NCBI GenBank assembly: GCA_036506155.1
Contig: DASXSF010000037.1
Location: forward strand, 1 to 64,000
From: DASXRA01 sp036506155
GTDB taxonomy: Bacteria > Actinomycetota > Actinomycetes > Mycobacteriales > Jatrophihabitantaceae
Direction of reading: 5' to 3'
Length of the DNA: 64,000 nucleotides
The notes below the pieces were generated by a model. That model had not been told where the DNA came from, made no database searches, and worked only from the letters and a program-made list of their open reading frames with translations. Made by a program: the position numbers and the translations under genes. Every line of letters begins with the position of its first letter. Within the stretch, counting starts at the first letter, position 1. Positions 7,831 to 16,780 of the stretch are shown here, in pieces.

Positions 7831-8277
7831 GTGACGGGACCCGGTCGAGTGCGGCCGCTGGGCGAGCTCGAGGCCGCGATCATGGAACTACTCTGGGATT
7901 CCGGTGCATCGCTGCTGGTTCGTGACGTGGTCGCCGACCTGCGTCCGCGGCGCGCGCTGGCCTACACGACGGTGATGACTGTGATGGACAACCTGCACCG
8001 AAAGGGCTGGCTGATCCGCGAGCGCGACGGCCGGGCGTGGCGCTACGCGCCCGCAGTGAGCCGGCAGGCCTACACCGCCCGCCTCATGAACGACGCACTT
8101 GCTACTAGTACCGATAGGGCCGGCGCGTTGGCGCGATTCGCGGAGCAGATCGCCGAGGAGGACGCCGAGGCGCTGGCACGCGCGTTAGACGAGGCGCTGG
8201 CCCAGCGGCGCAACACGCACCGGCCCGACACCCAGCGGCGCCGCGCTGGCCGCCGGCGCGAAGCCGCCGAGCAATGA
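7831..8277 (+). CDS. BlaI/MecI/CopY-family repressor
   Basis: 148 residues from the GTG at 7831, which has AGGAGAAGGGAG just before it; the frame is open further upstream but without such a site. The winged helix reads LGELEAAIMELLWDSG, LVRDVVADLRPRRALAYTTVMTVMDNLHRKGWL, then RDGRAWRYAPAVSRQAYTARLM, all typical of BlaI/MecI. The cleavage-prone region after the DNA-binding domain (ALATSTDRAG) is present. Partner is the M56-type protease sensor encoded immediately after it (ATGA overlap). Likely regulon: itself, the sigma factor, and genes near 10.1 kb. The C-terminal tail is long and arginine-rich. Confidence 0.88.
   Translation: MTGPGRVRPLGELEAAIMELLWDSGASLLVRDVVADLRPRRALAYTTVMTVMDNLHRKGWLIRERDGRAWRYAPAVSRQAYTARLMNDALATSTDRAGALARFAEQIAEEDAEALARALDEALAQRRNTHRPDTQRRRAGRRREAAEQ
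8102..8117. promoter_or_regulatory. Possible third, imperfect BlaI half-operator inside blaI
   Basis: CTACTA, then a 7-nt spacer ending in CCGA, then TAG followed by GGC. The left arm and spacing match the two perfect sites, but the right arm is only half conserved and the site lies in coding sequence. It may be chance. Confidence 0.25.
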
Positions 8278-9306
8278 CCGTCGGCGCGGCCCTGCTCGTA
8301 TATATGCCGTCCTGCTCGGGGCGTTGGGGCCGCTCGCGTATCGACACGACGGCTGGCTGGCCCGCGCGTCCTGGCTCGGCGCCACGCTCCTGCTGACCGC
8401 CGGGTGGTCGGTGCTGACCGCACTGTTCCTGGCCGGCCTCACGGTCGCACTGCCCGGCACCGCACTGTCGAGCGGGCTGAGTCATCTGCTCGGCGCCTGC
8501 ATCGTGCGGCTGCGCGCCGCCTACCTCACGCCGGGCGGCGCCGCGGTAGCGGGAGCGGGGCTCACCCTGTCGGGCGCGATCGCGCTCCGGGTGGCCCGGG
8601 CGATCGTCCAGCTCGCTCGGGCCACCCGGGCCGAGCGCCGACGCCAACGCACCCTGGTCGCGCTGTGCGGCACCCACGCTGCCGAGCTGGATGCGGTGAT
8701 CATCGAGCATCCGCGGCCGGCTGCCTACTGCGTCGCCGGCCGGCCGGACACCGTGATCCTGACCAGCAGCGCGATCGCGCTGCTCACCCCGCTGCAGTTG
8801 GCCGCCGTGCTCGCGCACGAACGGCCCACCTCGGGGCCAGGCACCATCGCCTGCTTGCCGCCGCGGCGTTTGCGGGCCACGCCCTGCCGGAACTCCCGCT
8901 CCTGCGCGAGCTGATTGCCCGGGTCGGCCGGCTACTGGAGAGGCACGCCGACGACCTGGCCGCACGCAGTCACGATCCCGAGACGCTCGCCACCGCGCTG
9001 GTCGCCGTCAGCTCCGCCCGACCGCGACCGGCCACCAGCGGCACGCCGTCCGCCGCTTTGGCCGCAGCCGACACCGACGCGACCGCACGAATTCGACGTC
9101 TGCTACTGCCATCGGTCGCGCTGAGCCCCCGCAGGCGCCGCGCCGTTCGCGCCGCCATCGCCGCACTCGGTCTCATCCCGCTGCTCGTCGCCCTCACCCC
9201 GGCCGCCGTCGCCGCAAGTCAGCCACCCGTGAAGCGGCCCCATGTCGCAGCCTCGTCCGTCACGCCACCTCTGCGAGATCACACGGAGCGGACCGCGTCT
9301 TTCTGA
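8274..9306 (+). pseudogene. BlaR1/M56-type membrane metalloprotease, two frameshifts
   Basis: It begins at an ATG overlapping the blaI stop (ATGA). The opening MTVGAALLVY is followed by a frame change at GTATATATGCC, where two extra bases (a TA expansion) separate it from GALGPLAYRHDGWLARASWL. At about 8824 the zinc motif reads HER, then the frame breaks; with one base restored it is HERAHLGARHHRL, the HExxH site of M56 peptidases. Downstream LIARVGRLLERHADDLAAR supplies the third ligand region, and a C-terminal membrane segment is at about 9160-9210. It would be the sensor that cleaves BlaI. With the breaks as given it cannot be made in one piece. Confidence 0.78.
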
Positions 9307-9337
9307 GCCGCCGTCCGATTCGTGTCCTGGGAACGGA

Positions 9338-9865
9338 TCAATGCCCGTAACCTCCGCCGTTGCTCGTAGTGCTGGAGGTATTGACGACGGCGTCCCATGT
9401 CGAATCAAGTACGTACCACTCGGCCCCGAACTGGTTCAGCGCCTGCCCGCGCGTCTGCCCGGCCTTGCTGTCGCCGACGAAGTAGTACAGGGGATGCCCG
9501 GCATACGTGAGTTGCCGGCTGCCGCCCGGCCGGGCGATCGCCCCGATTGAGGCGGCCGCCGCGCCACCGGCCGCGTGTGGCACACCGCGTACCGGCACCG
9601 GCGGCCAGAACGACGGGCAACCGCCATCACACGCGGAGGCCCGCTCCGTATCCTTCACGAACAAGTACAGCGTGCGGCCCTGCGTGTCCACCAGAACGCT
9701 GCCCAGAGCGGTCTCCCGAGTCGTCACCACGGTGGACGGGGGAGAGGTGCTCAGCGTCGCGCCGCTCGGCCCGGAGTTACTGACCGCCAGCCCGAGAGCC
9801 GCCGCCAGCGCGCTGGCCCCCGCGCCCACGGCCACATATAGCGGCAGCCGTTGGGGTTTGATCAT
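9338..9865 (-). CDS. Secreted-repeat (COG4315-type) protein
   Basis: 175 residues. The N-terminal hydrophobic segment (LYVAVGAGASALAAALGLAV, about 8-28) is a signal peptide or anchor without a lipobox cysteine. The body holds the secreted repeat of unknown function: LVDTQGRTLYLFVKDT, SACDGGCPSFWPPV with its paired cysteines, and a second copy QLTYAGHPLYYFVGD. The C-terminus is low-complexity (SSTTSNGGGYGH). Such proteins are exported and of unknown function; a redox or heme role has been suggested for relatives but cannot be read here. A perfect BlaI-type operator lies 250 nt upstream. Confidence 0.8.
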   Translation of the reverse strand: MIKPQRLPLYVAVGAGASALAAALGLAVSNSGPSGATLSTSPPSTVVTTRETALGSVLVDTQGRTLYLFVKDTERASACDGGCPSFWPPVPVRGVPHAAGGAAAASIGAIARPGGSRQLTYAGHPLYYFVGDSKAGQTRGQALNQFGAEWYVLDSTWDAVVNTSSTTSNGGGYGH

Positions 9866-10328
9866 GACGAACCTCGTTTCCTGGTTGTTGGCGTCGCCAG
9901 CTCGTCAAGTGGCAAACGGTGGTATCCGGGCACGAAGGGCGTCCGCCGTCGCGCGGCGCCGTCAGCGCATGCTTGATCGGTGCGAGTCGCGGCTGGGTCA
10001 GGTGGGTCATCAGCTCGCACACCCAGGCGACCGAGCGGGTCGAGAACACCCGCTCGGCGCTACGTACGGCGACCTCGTCCGCAGCCGTATGCGAAACCGA
10101 CGCTCTTCCCGTGACACATCTACTAATACGGATAGTAGATGGTGCCCCGTTCAACCATGCCGATGGTCGCTCGCGAATGCCGATCCGGCCACAGCGCTGT
10201 TACGGTGAGTCGGATGCACCATCGATCATGGTTGATGCGTCGGTCGGCCTGCGATGATCGAGTTGGACGAGATTCAACGCGCATGCAAGCCGGAACGGAC
10301 CGTCCGGTTAGAGCACCTGGGGGATGCG
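9866..10328. other. 463-nt stretch without a convincing gene, containing a BlaI-type operator
   Basis: A minus-strand frame from a TTG at 10154 includes RSAERVFSTRSVAWVCELM, which looks coding-like, but it runs into the next gene in a different frame and I do not recognise it. It may be a decayed small gene that once preceded the secreted-repeat gene. The clear feature is the operator at 10117-10141. Confidence 0.4.
10117..10141. promoter_or_regulatory. Perfect BlaI-type operator
   Basis: CATCTACTA-N7-TAGTAGATG, two 9-bp arms with spacer ATACGGA. It shares CTACTA-N7-TAGTAG and a CGG-centred spacer with the site at 7737-7755. It could control the LURP-one gene to the right, the secreted-repeat gene to the left, or both. 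Confidence 0.72.
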
Positions 10329-10853
10329 ATGGCAATATTCGGTCGGCGGGAACGCCGCGAGGAACGCCGAGGCGCCGTGCACTACCGCATGCGGGAGAAG
10401 CTGGTCGCCATCGGCGACGACTACTGGATCGAGGACGACGCCGGTCAGCGCGTTTTCAAGGTCAACGGCAAGGCGCTGCGAGTACGCGACACCCTGATCT
10501 TCGAGGATGCCTCCGGCACCGAGCTCCTCAAGATCCAGCAGCGGATGCTCCACATCCGAGACACGATGGAGATCGAGAACGCGCACGGCGACAAGGTGGC
10601 GACGGTGAAGAAGGCGCTGATCACGCCGCTACGGGACCGGTTCGAAGTGCTCGTCGAAAACGGCCCTGACATGGAGGTGCACGGTAACATCGTCGACCAC
10701 GAGTACCGGATCGAACGCGGCGGCAAGAAAGTCGCCGAGGTGTCGAGGAAATGGTTCCGGGTCGCCGACACCTACGGCGTCGAGGCGGACCCATCCCAAG
10801 ACGCGGTACTGCTCCTCGCTGTCACCGCGGCCCTCGACCAGATGACGCGCTGA
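10329..10853 (+). CDS. LURP-one-related (tubby-like) protein
   Basis: 174 residues from the ATG at 10329, with GGGGGA 5 nt upstream; a longer frame from 10254 is possible. The protein is a run of short strands typical of the LURP-one-related fold: YRMREKLVAIGDDYWIEDD, RVFKVNGKALRVRDTLIFED, LLKIQQRMLHIRDTMEI, VATVKKALITPLRDRFEV, VAEVSRKWFRVADTYGVE. Bacterial members are cytoplasmic and of unknown function, perhaps membrane-lipid linked like tubby/scramblase relatives. The BlaI-type operator lies about 190 nt upstream. The fold assignment is from pattern only. Confidence 0.82.
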   Translation: MAIFGRRERREERRGAVHYRMREKLVAIGDDYWIEDDAGQRVFKVNGKALRVRDTLIFEDASGTELLKIQQRMLHIRDTMEIENAHGDKVATVKKALITPLRDRFEVLVENGPDMEVHGNIVDHEYRIERGGKKVAEVSRKWFRVADTYGVEADPSQDAVLLLAVTAALDQMTR

Positions 10854-10967
10854 CCCGCCGTATCCGCCACAGTCGAGCCCCAGCGGGACCGCCCTGCGAC
10901 ACCGGCACGCTCGTACGGAGCCGAAACCCGTGGCCGAGCGAGCATCGGACCTGTCACGGTGTTCGAC

Positions 10968-11762
10968 ATGCATGATCGCGCTAACTTGCTCGCGGCGTAT
11001 GACGAGCAGCTGCGAACCGACGCAGAAACACCGAGTGCGGTCTCGGTAACCATCCTCGGTCCGTTGCGCCTGGTGACCTTCGCAGGCGGGCGCGGTTTCG
11101 TCACTTACCGAGATCTTGGCGGAGCGGATGCTGACGCGGTCCGGCGGCTTGTGGCAGCGGCGCTCGCCCACTACCAGGCAGATTCTGAGATCAATCGGGT
11201 CGAGTGGAAGACGCGTGGGCACGATCACGCGCCTGGGTTGCACGAGACCCTCCTGGACAACGGGTTCGCCGCGGACGAACCAGAGTCGATCATGATCGGC
11301 GAGGCTCGGCGACTCGCGGTCGATGTGCGGCTGCCCGAGCGTGTGACACTGCGGCGGATCAGCGAGGAGGCGGACGTCCGCGCGATGACTGCGATGAGTG
11401 CGGACGTCTTCGGAGATCCAGTCCCCGAGGCGGTGGCAGTGGCGGACGCCTTGCTGCGGCGGCTGTCCTTCGACGACGGGATGCAGCTGTGGGTCGCCGA
11501 GGCGGACGGGCAGATCGTCAGCGCCGGGCGGCTGGAGCCGGTGCGCGGGACCGAGTTCGCGGGGATCTGGGGCGGCGCGACGCGGCAGGAGTGGCGCGGT
11601 CGCGGGATCTATCGCGCGTTGACCGCTACGCGGGCGCGGTCGGCACTGCGCATGGGCAAAACCCTCATCAACAGCGACTCGACCGAGTACTCGCGCCCGA
11701 TCCTTGAACGGTCCGGTCTCGTCAAGGTCTCGACCACCACGCCCTACCACTGGCACCGCTGA
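10968..11762 (+). CDS. GNAT-family N-acetyltransferase
   Basis: 264 residues from the ATG at 10968; a GTG 9 nt upstream is an alternative. The N-terminal half (to about residue 125) looks like a degenerate first GNAT domain, as in tandem GNATs. The second half has the acetyl-CoA loop EWRGRGIYRALTATRA and the preceding strand GTEFAGIWGGATRQ, with ADGQIVSAGRLEPV as strand 3-4. Substrate unknown. It is not in an evident operon; the next gene is convergent 273 nt away. Confidence 0.8.
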   Translation: MHDRANLLAAYDEQLRTDAETPSAVSVTILGPLRLVTFAGGRGFVTYRDLGGADADAVRRLVAAALAHYQADSEINRVEWKTRGHDHAPGLHETLLDNGFAADEPESIMIGEARRLAVDVRLPERVTLRRISEEADVRAMTAMSADVFGDPVPEAVAVADALLRRLSFDDGMQLWVAEADGQIVSAGRLEPVRGTEFAGIWGGATRQEWRGRGIYRALTATRARSALRMGKTLINSDSTEYSRPILERSGLVKVSTTTPYHWHR

Positions 11763-11881
11763 GCGGGACCACTCATATCCTGCGACCTCGTGTCGCGCAC
11801 CCCGAGCCGAAAGGCACGCGGGCGCGGCCGAGTCTGAACGGGCGGCACAGCAGCGTTGCAGACGCGCTGACCCGTACGACC

Positions 11882-11902
11882 CGCCCGGGAAGATGCCGGG
11901 CG
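11882..11902. terminator. Possible GC hairpin between convergent genes
   Basis: CGCCCGG and CCGGGCG, 7-bp arms with a 7-nt loop, about 120 nt after the GNAT stop. There is no T-run, so it would be an imperfect terminator, as is common in high-GC genomes. The rest of the 11763-12035 gap shows nothing else. Confidence 0.25.
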
Positions 11903-12035
11903 ACCGCGCGCTAACCGCAACCATCGGGGTCTCCTCCCACAAACGATCTGCGCACCTACCCCTCGTCAACGGCGGGGCGCCGATCAGGCCGAACACGCGC
12001 GAGGCAGGGCATGTCCGCGCATTGCGGAGGTCTGC

Positions 12036-13046
12036 TCAGCGATCTACCTGCGCGTCCGATGCAGTCGGCTCGGCGAGCCACTCGTCGACTCGCTGTGCGG
12101 CGTGCCCGATCAGTTCGGGTGGTGCGTCGCTGGTGATGATCGAGGTGCGCGCGATGGCGGCTAGTTGCTGGTCGGTCATGCCGAGATGCGATCGCGCGAT
12201 CTCGTATTCGCCTAGGAGTCCGGTACCGAACAGTAGCGGGTCATCGGCACCGAGTGTGCAGGCGATGCCCGCGTCGAGCAGAGCCTGTACGGGGTGTTCG
12301 GACAGGTCGGTGATGATGCCCAGGGCGTGGTTCGAGGTCAGACAGATGTCCAGGCTGACCTGTCGCGCGCGGAGCAGGTCGACGGTGTCGGGGTCCTCGA
12401 TGGCGCGGATGCCGTGGGCGACCCGGGTTGCACCGAGACGCAGGACGCTGGCTCGCACGCTTGCCGGCCCGGCCATCTCGCCGGCATGTGGCGCAGCGGT
12501 TAGTCCTGCATTGCGGGCGATGGTGAAGGCTCCGGCGAACGGCTCGGTCGCATAGACGGCCTCATCACCGGCCAGCCCGAAGGCATGCACGCCGTGTCCA
12601 GCGTGGCGGGCGGCGAACCGGGCGAGGGTGGCCGCCGCGTCCGGGCCGTGATGGCGCATGGCCGCAACAGTCAGTCCGAACCCCACGCCGTGGCGCGTGC
12701 CGGCCTCGTAGCCCGCAGCGAGCGCCAGCTCCAGCACCTCCTTGGCAGAGCCGAGGTCCGGGTAGGCGTAGGGATCGAAGTGAGGCTGGACCCACACCAC
12801 ACCGTCGGCGGCGGCGTCCTCGACCACCTCCCAGATCAACCGCTGCAAGTGCTCGCAGCGGGTCACACATGCCTTGGCCGCGCGGTAGATGGCCTGGAAT
12901 CCGTCGAAGTTGGTGAAGACTCGCGGATCAGGTGCAGCCAGCCCAGCCGATGTGCTCAGCTCGACCATCGTCGACGGACGCATTGCCCCCAACAGATGCA
13001 GGTGCAGCTCGGCTTTCGGCAACGACCGAAGATCACGATGGAACAC
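12036..13046 (-). CDS. add: Adenosine deaminase
   Basis: 336 residues, the usual length. It carries the metal-binding HLHLLGAMRPSTM (typically HxHLxG), the catalytic HAGEMAG region (about 205), RVAHGIRAIEDP, SLDICLTSNHALG and the C-terminal metal/acid pair LGADDPLLFG. It deaminates adenosine or deoxyadenosine to inosine in purine salvage, in the cytoplasm. The second residue of the HLHL-G motif context (LLGAMRP rather than LDGALRP) is a departure from classical Add and also seen in the adenosine deaminase-like branch, so substrate could be broader. Start ATG at 13046; no partner genes. Confidence 0.87.
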   Translation of the reverse strand: MFHRDLRSLPKAELHLHLLGAMRPSTMVELSTSAGLAAPDPRVFTNFDGFQAIYRAAKACVTRCEHLQRLIWEVVEDAAADGVVWVQPHFDPYAYPDLGSAKEVLELALAAGYEAGTRHGVGFGLTVAAMRHHGPDAAATLARFAARHAGHGVHAFGLAGDEAVYATEPFAGAFTIARNAGLTAAPHAGEMAGPASVRASVLRLGATRVAHGIRAIEDPDTVDLLRARQVSLDICLTSNHALGIITDLSEHPVQALLDAGIACTLGADDPLLFGTGLLGEYEIARSHLGMTDQQLAAIARTSIITSDAPPELIGHAAQRVDEWLAEPTASDAQVDR

Positions 13047-13193
13047 GCGATCATGGTGTCATCAACCTCGCCGCATCACGACCTAGGCGCACATCGGCAC
13101 GCGCGTGGCGGCATGACGCGTTCGGGTGGATGACCAACGGGTTCTAGCCACTGTCGCCGCGCGGTCGCAGTCACCCCTGCGCGTCGGGAGCAG

Positions 13194-13538
13194 TCACTCT
13201 TCGCGGTACCAGCGCGCGCGGCGGAACATCCGGCCGAAGCGGTCGTGCAACGACGAACCGGTGTCCTGCAGCGCGTTTGCCTGGTACACGGGGGCGCCGT
13301 CCGGGGGGCTGAGCGTCTGCGCCTGCTCATCGGTGAGCGCGCACCGAACCTGGGCCGTAGTGATGTTGTCGATCTGGTCGCGATCGACGAAGCGCAAGCC
13401 CTCGGCCGTCGACACCACGATCCCGTCGAAGAGATCTTCGGCCGGGATCTCAAGAACGTGCTCGACAACGCCGAACCGCGTACCGGACGCGGACACGACG
13501 GGGGTGCCCTTCTGCAGCGCAGAATAGGCGATCGGCAT
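13194..13538 (-). CDS. PRC-barrel-like conserved actinobacterial hypothetical protein
   Basis: 114 residues when started at the ATG at 13538 (MPIAYSALQKGTPVVSA); 13556 is an upstream option. A small beta domain covers residues 8-65 (GTPVVSASGTRFGVVEHVLEI, DLFDGIVVSTAEGLRFVDRDQIDNI), like a PRC barrel. The C-terminal HDRFGRMFRRARWYREE is helical. I recognise it as a conserved actinobacterial hypothetical, with no known role. It is monocistronic between add and a possible relic. Confidence 0.65.
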   Translation of the reverse strand: MPIAYSALQKGTPVVSASGTRFGVVEHVLEIPAEDLFDGIVVSTAEGLRFVDRDQIDNITTAQVRCALTDEQAQTLSPPDGAPVYQANALQDTGSSLHDRFGRMFRRARWYREE

Positions 13539-13605
13539 CCCGTCGTCGGCAGCCACGAGGTCAGGCTACGCCATCGAGGCAGCGGCTAAAGGAGCCACGG
13601 GGTGA

Positions 13606-13870
13606 TCAAGTCATCGAACTCCCGAACCGGGCTCCGCAGGTCTCACATTGCAGGTACAGGCAACGCGGTGCCGAACGTGAGCAGCGCCTCGCACCTTCGC
13701 GAGTCTCGGCCCATCGCCAGTTGCTCCAGAGGCGTCTCTGCGCGCTCCAGGAACAGGCCGCAGTCCTCGACGACCAGGTCGGGCAGCGCGGCCGTTCGAT
13801 CCTCGACCAGATGGTCAACCGCCGGCACGTCTCTTCGAGCGCGACTCCGGCAGAGCGGAGCGGGCTTCCA
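13606..13870 (-). pseudogene. Possible decayed small zinc-ribbon protein
   Basis: Three stretches in two frames join sensibly: VALEETC (about 13850), then AVDHLVEDRTAALPDLVV and CGLFLERAETPLEQLA in a 61-residue frame to 13643, then YLQCETCGARFGS ending at 13606. The last has a CxxC knuckle. The pieces look like one ~90-residue protein with two frameshifts. I do not know the family, and the call rests on the coherence of the pieces. Confidence 0.35.
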
Positions 13871-13880
13871 CGCGCCTGGC

Positions 13881-14429
13881 CTAACGCGGTGCGAACGGTG
13901 CGCCGTGGCCGGGGATGATCAGCGCCGGTCGTTGCCTCAGCACCTTGTCCCGGTTGGCTCGCAGGAGATCCAGATCCTCGGCGAGCGGATCGACCTCCGG
14001 GCCGTCGGCGTGCCACCACAGGTGGGTGAGCACCACCAGGCCGCTGTCGGTCTCGGCGAGCGTCGAGATGTCCTGCGCGGTATGGCCGGGCGTGGCCAGC
14101 AGGTGCACCGCCGCGCTGATATCGAAGCCGTCGGCGTCCCGGTCCTCCCAGCGGTCGCCCTGGTAGATGGCCCAGTGGTCGTGGAACCGCGCGTCGGGGA
14201 ACAGGGCGGCGTTGAGCGTGTGGTCGGGATGATGGTGGCTGAAGACTACGTCCGTGACGTCGCTGACCCGGACGCCGAACGCGGCCAGCGGGTCGAGAAT
14301 CGCGCTCCGGTCGGCCACCATGCCCGGGTCGACGACGATGACCGCGTCGCCGTCGCGGATCAGGGTCACGGTGCTTGCGACCCGGTCGCCGGCGTATCCG
14401 TCAGTGAGGACGTCCACTCGTGCCGTCAT
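13881..14429 (-). CDS. MBL-fold metal-dependent hydrolase
   Basis: 182 residues from the ATG at 14429. The metallo-beta-lactamase signature is FSHHHPDHTLN (HxHxDH), with a later LLATPGHTAQD and the C-terminal IIPGHGAPF. The compact size and pattern resemble MBLAC1-like and other small MBL hydrolases. DPGMVADR near the N-terminus fits the first strand-loop acid. Substrate unknown; such enzymes range from glyoxalase II-like esterases to nucleases. It is followed after 90 nt by the ABC exporter relic in the same direction. Confidence 0.82.
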   Translation of the reverse strand: MTARVDVLTDGYAGDRVASTVTLIRDGDAVIVVDPGMVADRSAILDPLAAFGVRVSDVTDVVFSHHHPDHTLNAALFPDARFHDHWAIYQGDRWEDRDADGFDISAAVHLLATPGHTAQDISTLAETDSGLVVLTHLWWHADGPEVDPLAEDLDLLRANRDKVLRQRPALIIPGHGAPFAPR

Positions 14430-14522
14430 CGGCGAAGCGTATCCAGCGGCCGGCAGCTGGCCCACCGGTCGCGGACCCAGCAGATTCGGGCCCTCCCAGC
14501 GAGCGGGTGTGGCGTGGCCGGG

Positions 14523-16469
14523 TTACGCGGGCTGCGGTTGCCGGTGCCGGATGGTGCCGTAGGTCAGGATGTCGCCGTCGGGGCAGCGCCATTGGACCTT
14601 GCCGCCTTCGAACTGCTCCTGGTACAGCGACGCGTACACGCCGCCTTGGCGTAGCAGGGAGCGGTGGGTGCCGGATTCCACCACGCGCCCGGCGTCGATG
14701 ACGTTGATGACGTCGGCATTGACGATGGTGGACAGGCGATGGGCGATGGCGATCGTGGTTCGGGATCCCATCAGGGCATCGAGGGCCTTTTGGACCTCCC
14801 GTTCGCTGGCCGTGTCGAGCGCCGAGGTCGCCTCGTCCAGGATCAGAATGCGCGGGTCGTGCAGCAGTACCCGCGCGATGGCCAGGCGCTGTTTCTCGCC
14901 GCCGGACAGCCGGTACCCGCGCTCGCCCACGATCGTGTCGTAGCCGTCGGGGAACTCCATGATCCGGTCGTGAATGTATGCCGCCCGGGCGGCTTCCTCG
15001 ACCTCCGCCATGGACGCGGCGGCACGGCCGTAACGGATGTTGGCCAAGATGCTGTCGTGGAAGAGGTAGCTCTCCTGGGTGACGAAGCCGATGGCTGCGG
15101 CCAGGGATGCCTGGCGGACATGCCGTACGTCGAGGCCGTCGATCTGGACCGAACCGCCGGTAACGTCGTACAGCCGCGGGATCAGGTAGCTGATGGTGGT
15201 CTTGCCGGCCCCGCTCGGCCCGACCAGCGCCACGAGTTGGCCGGGGTCGGCTTTGAGGGTGACGCCCGTTAGCGCGTCCACTGGCGTGCCGGGGTAGTGG
15301 AAATGGACGTCCCTGAGCCCCACCCGGCCGCCACTGCTGATAGCCGGCAAGGCGACGGCATCGGGGGCGTCGACGATATCCGGCACCACGTCCAGGTACT
15401 CGAAAACTCGCTCGAACAGGGCCAGAGACGATCGCAGCTCCACTGAGACCTGCAGCAGTTGCCCGATCGGGAAATACAGGCGGGTCTGCAGCGTGGTGAA
15501 CGCGACGACGGTGCCCGCAGAGATGCCGGTGCCGTGCGCCAGCAGCAGACCGGCGACCAGGTAGACCGCAGCCGGCGTGATCGACAGGAACGACTGAACG
15601 ATCGCGTAGAAGCCCTGGCCGATCATCTGCTGGCGGACTTCCAGGTCGGCCAAGCGCTGGTTCTCCTTGTGGTAGCGGGCGGTGTCGCGCGCCTGGTTGC
15701 CGAACACCTTGGCCAGCAGCACCCCGGACACCGACAGCGTCTCCTCGGACAGGGCGCTCATCGCTGCCAGCGACTCCTGTGTCGAGCGCGCCACCTGGCG
15801 GCGCCGCTCGCCGACCATCTTGGTCAGCCAGAAGAACACCGGCACAGTGATGACCGCCACGATGGTCAGCTGCTAGCTGAGGATCAGCATGGCGACGATG
15901 GTGGACACGAATGTGACGACGTTGGCCAGGATGGTCGAGGCCGTGGTGGTGACCACTGACTGGACACCACCCACGTCGTTGGCCAGCCGGGACTGGATCT
16001 CACCGGTCTTGGTGCTGGTGAAGAACGCGAGCGGGAGCGTCTGCAGGTGTGAATACAGCCGGTCCCGCAGGTCCCGCATGACCAGCTGTCCGACCCGGGT
16101 GGTCTCATAGACCTGCAGGATGCCGATCGCGCCGTTCACGATCGAGACGACGGCCATGATGGCGACCAGGATGACCAGCAGGTGGAGGTTCGGGCCGCCG
16201 GGGACGAACAGGGCCTTGTTGAACACCGCTTGGATCAGCAGGGGGTTGATGATGCCGATCGTCGAAGTCACCACGATCAGCCCCACGACGGCGGCCACCT
16301 GGGCCCGGTAGGGGCGGAACAGCGGCACCACCCGCCGGGCAGTGTCCCGTCCCGCGTGGGTGGGCGCGGCCGGAGTCGCGCCGGCAGCCACGGACACCGG
16401 CCTCGGGCCTGTCATGGCGCCGGCCATGGTGCCGGCCGCGTGCCCGGCCCAAGCCCGGCCCTTGCGCAC
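14523..16469 (-). pseudogene. ABC exporter half-transporter interrupted by an amber codon
   Basis: A ~648-residue MsbA/LmrA-like protein. The N-terminal part to 15876 contains the first helices of the exporter membrane domain (VVGLIVVTSTIGIINPLLIQ and the coupling region PLAFFTSTKTGEIQSRLANDV). At 15873-15875 the codon after LILS is TAG where the family has TGG (LSWQLT), and the frame then continues unbroken to 14523. The rest has Walker A GPSGAGKTT, signature LSGGEKQR, Walker B ILILDEATSALD and the H-loop AHRLST. The single G-to-A change would remove everything after helix 3 or so. Without suppression it is inactive; a sequence error is the alternative. Confidence 0.8.
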
Positions 16470-16609
16470 AACTTCAACTTCGGCCTCCTCTGCAACGCGA
16501 TCTCCGGCGGCCGAGCCAGGACCACTAGCCGTCCTCGTTTTCTTCCCGTTGGCGGGTTGGGGTCGTCTTCCGCTACCCGATGGCCGTCAGGTGGCGAGTG
16601 TCCTCCCCG

Positions 16610-16710
16610 TCCGGACGGGCAGATCGCGGCCGCCAGGTTCTCGCGCAGGTCCTCCCGTGACGATGCACCCAGGATCACCAGGATGTTCGGCGTCGCGGTC
16701 AGCAACCGGG
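16610..16710 (-). pseudogene. C-terminal relic of an aldo/keto reductase
   Basis: About 30 codons read LLTATPNILVILGASSRE and DLRENLAAA, matching the C-terminal NADPH-binding segment of aldo/keto reductases (LLxxxPxIxPIPGxSS...LxENxxAA). No barrel sequence is found upstream, and downstream the frame drifts into arginine-rich nonsense. It is the end of a gene whose body has been deleted. Confidence 0.5.
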
Positions 16711-16780
16711 CCGGTGCACTCTACGCGTGCGAGCAGCGGGTCCTTACCGCCCGGATCGGATGGCATCCAGAAACACTTGA

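Noticed and set aside
9777..10154. 125-codon minus-strand frame overlapping the secreted-repeat gene start
   Set aside because: TTG start, no ribosome site, ends in the neighbour's coding sequence, and no known family; kept only as a note on possible decay.
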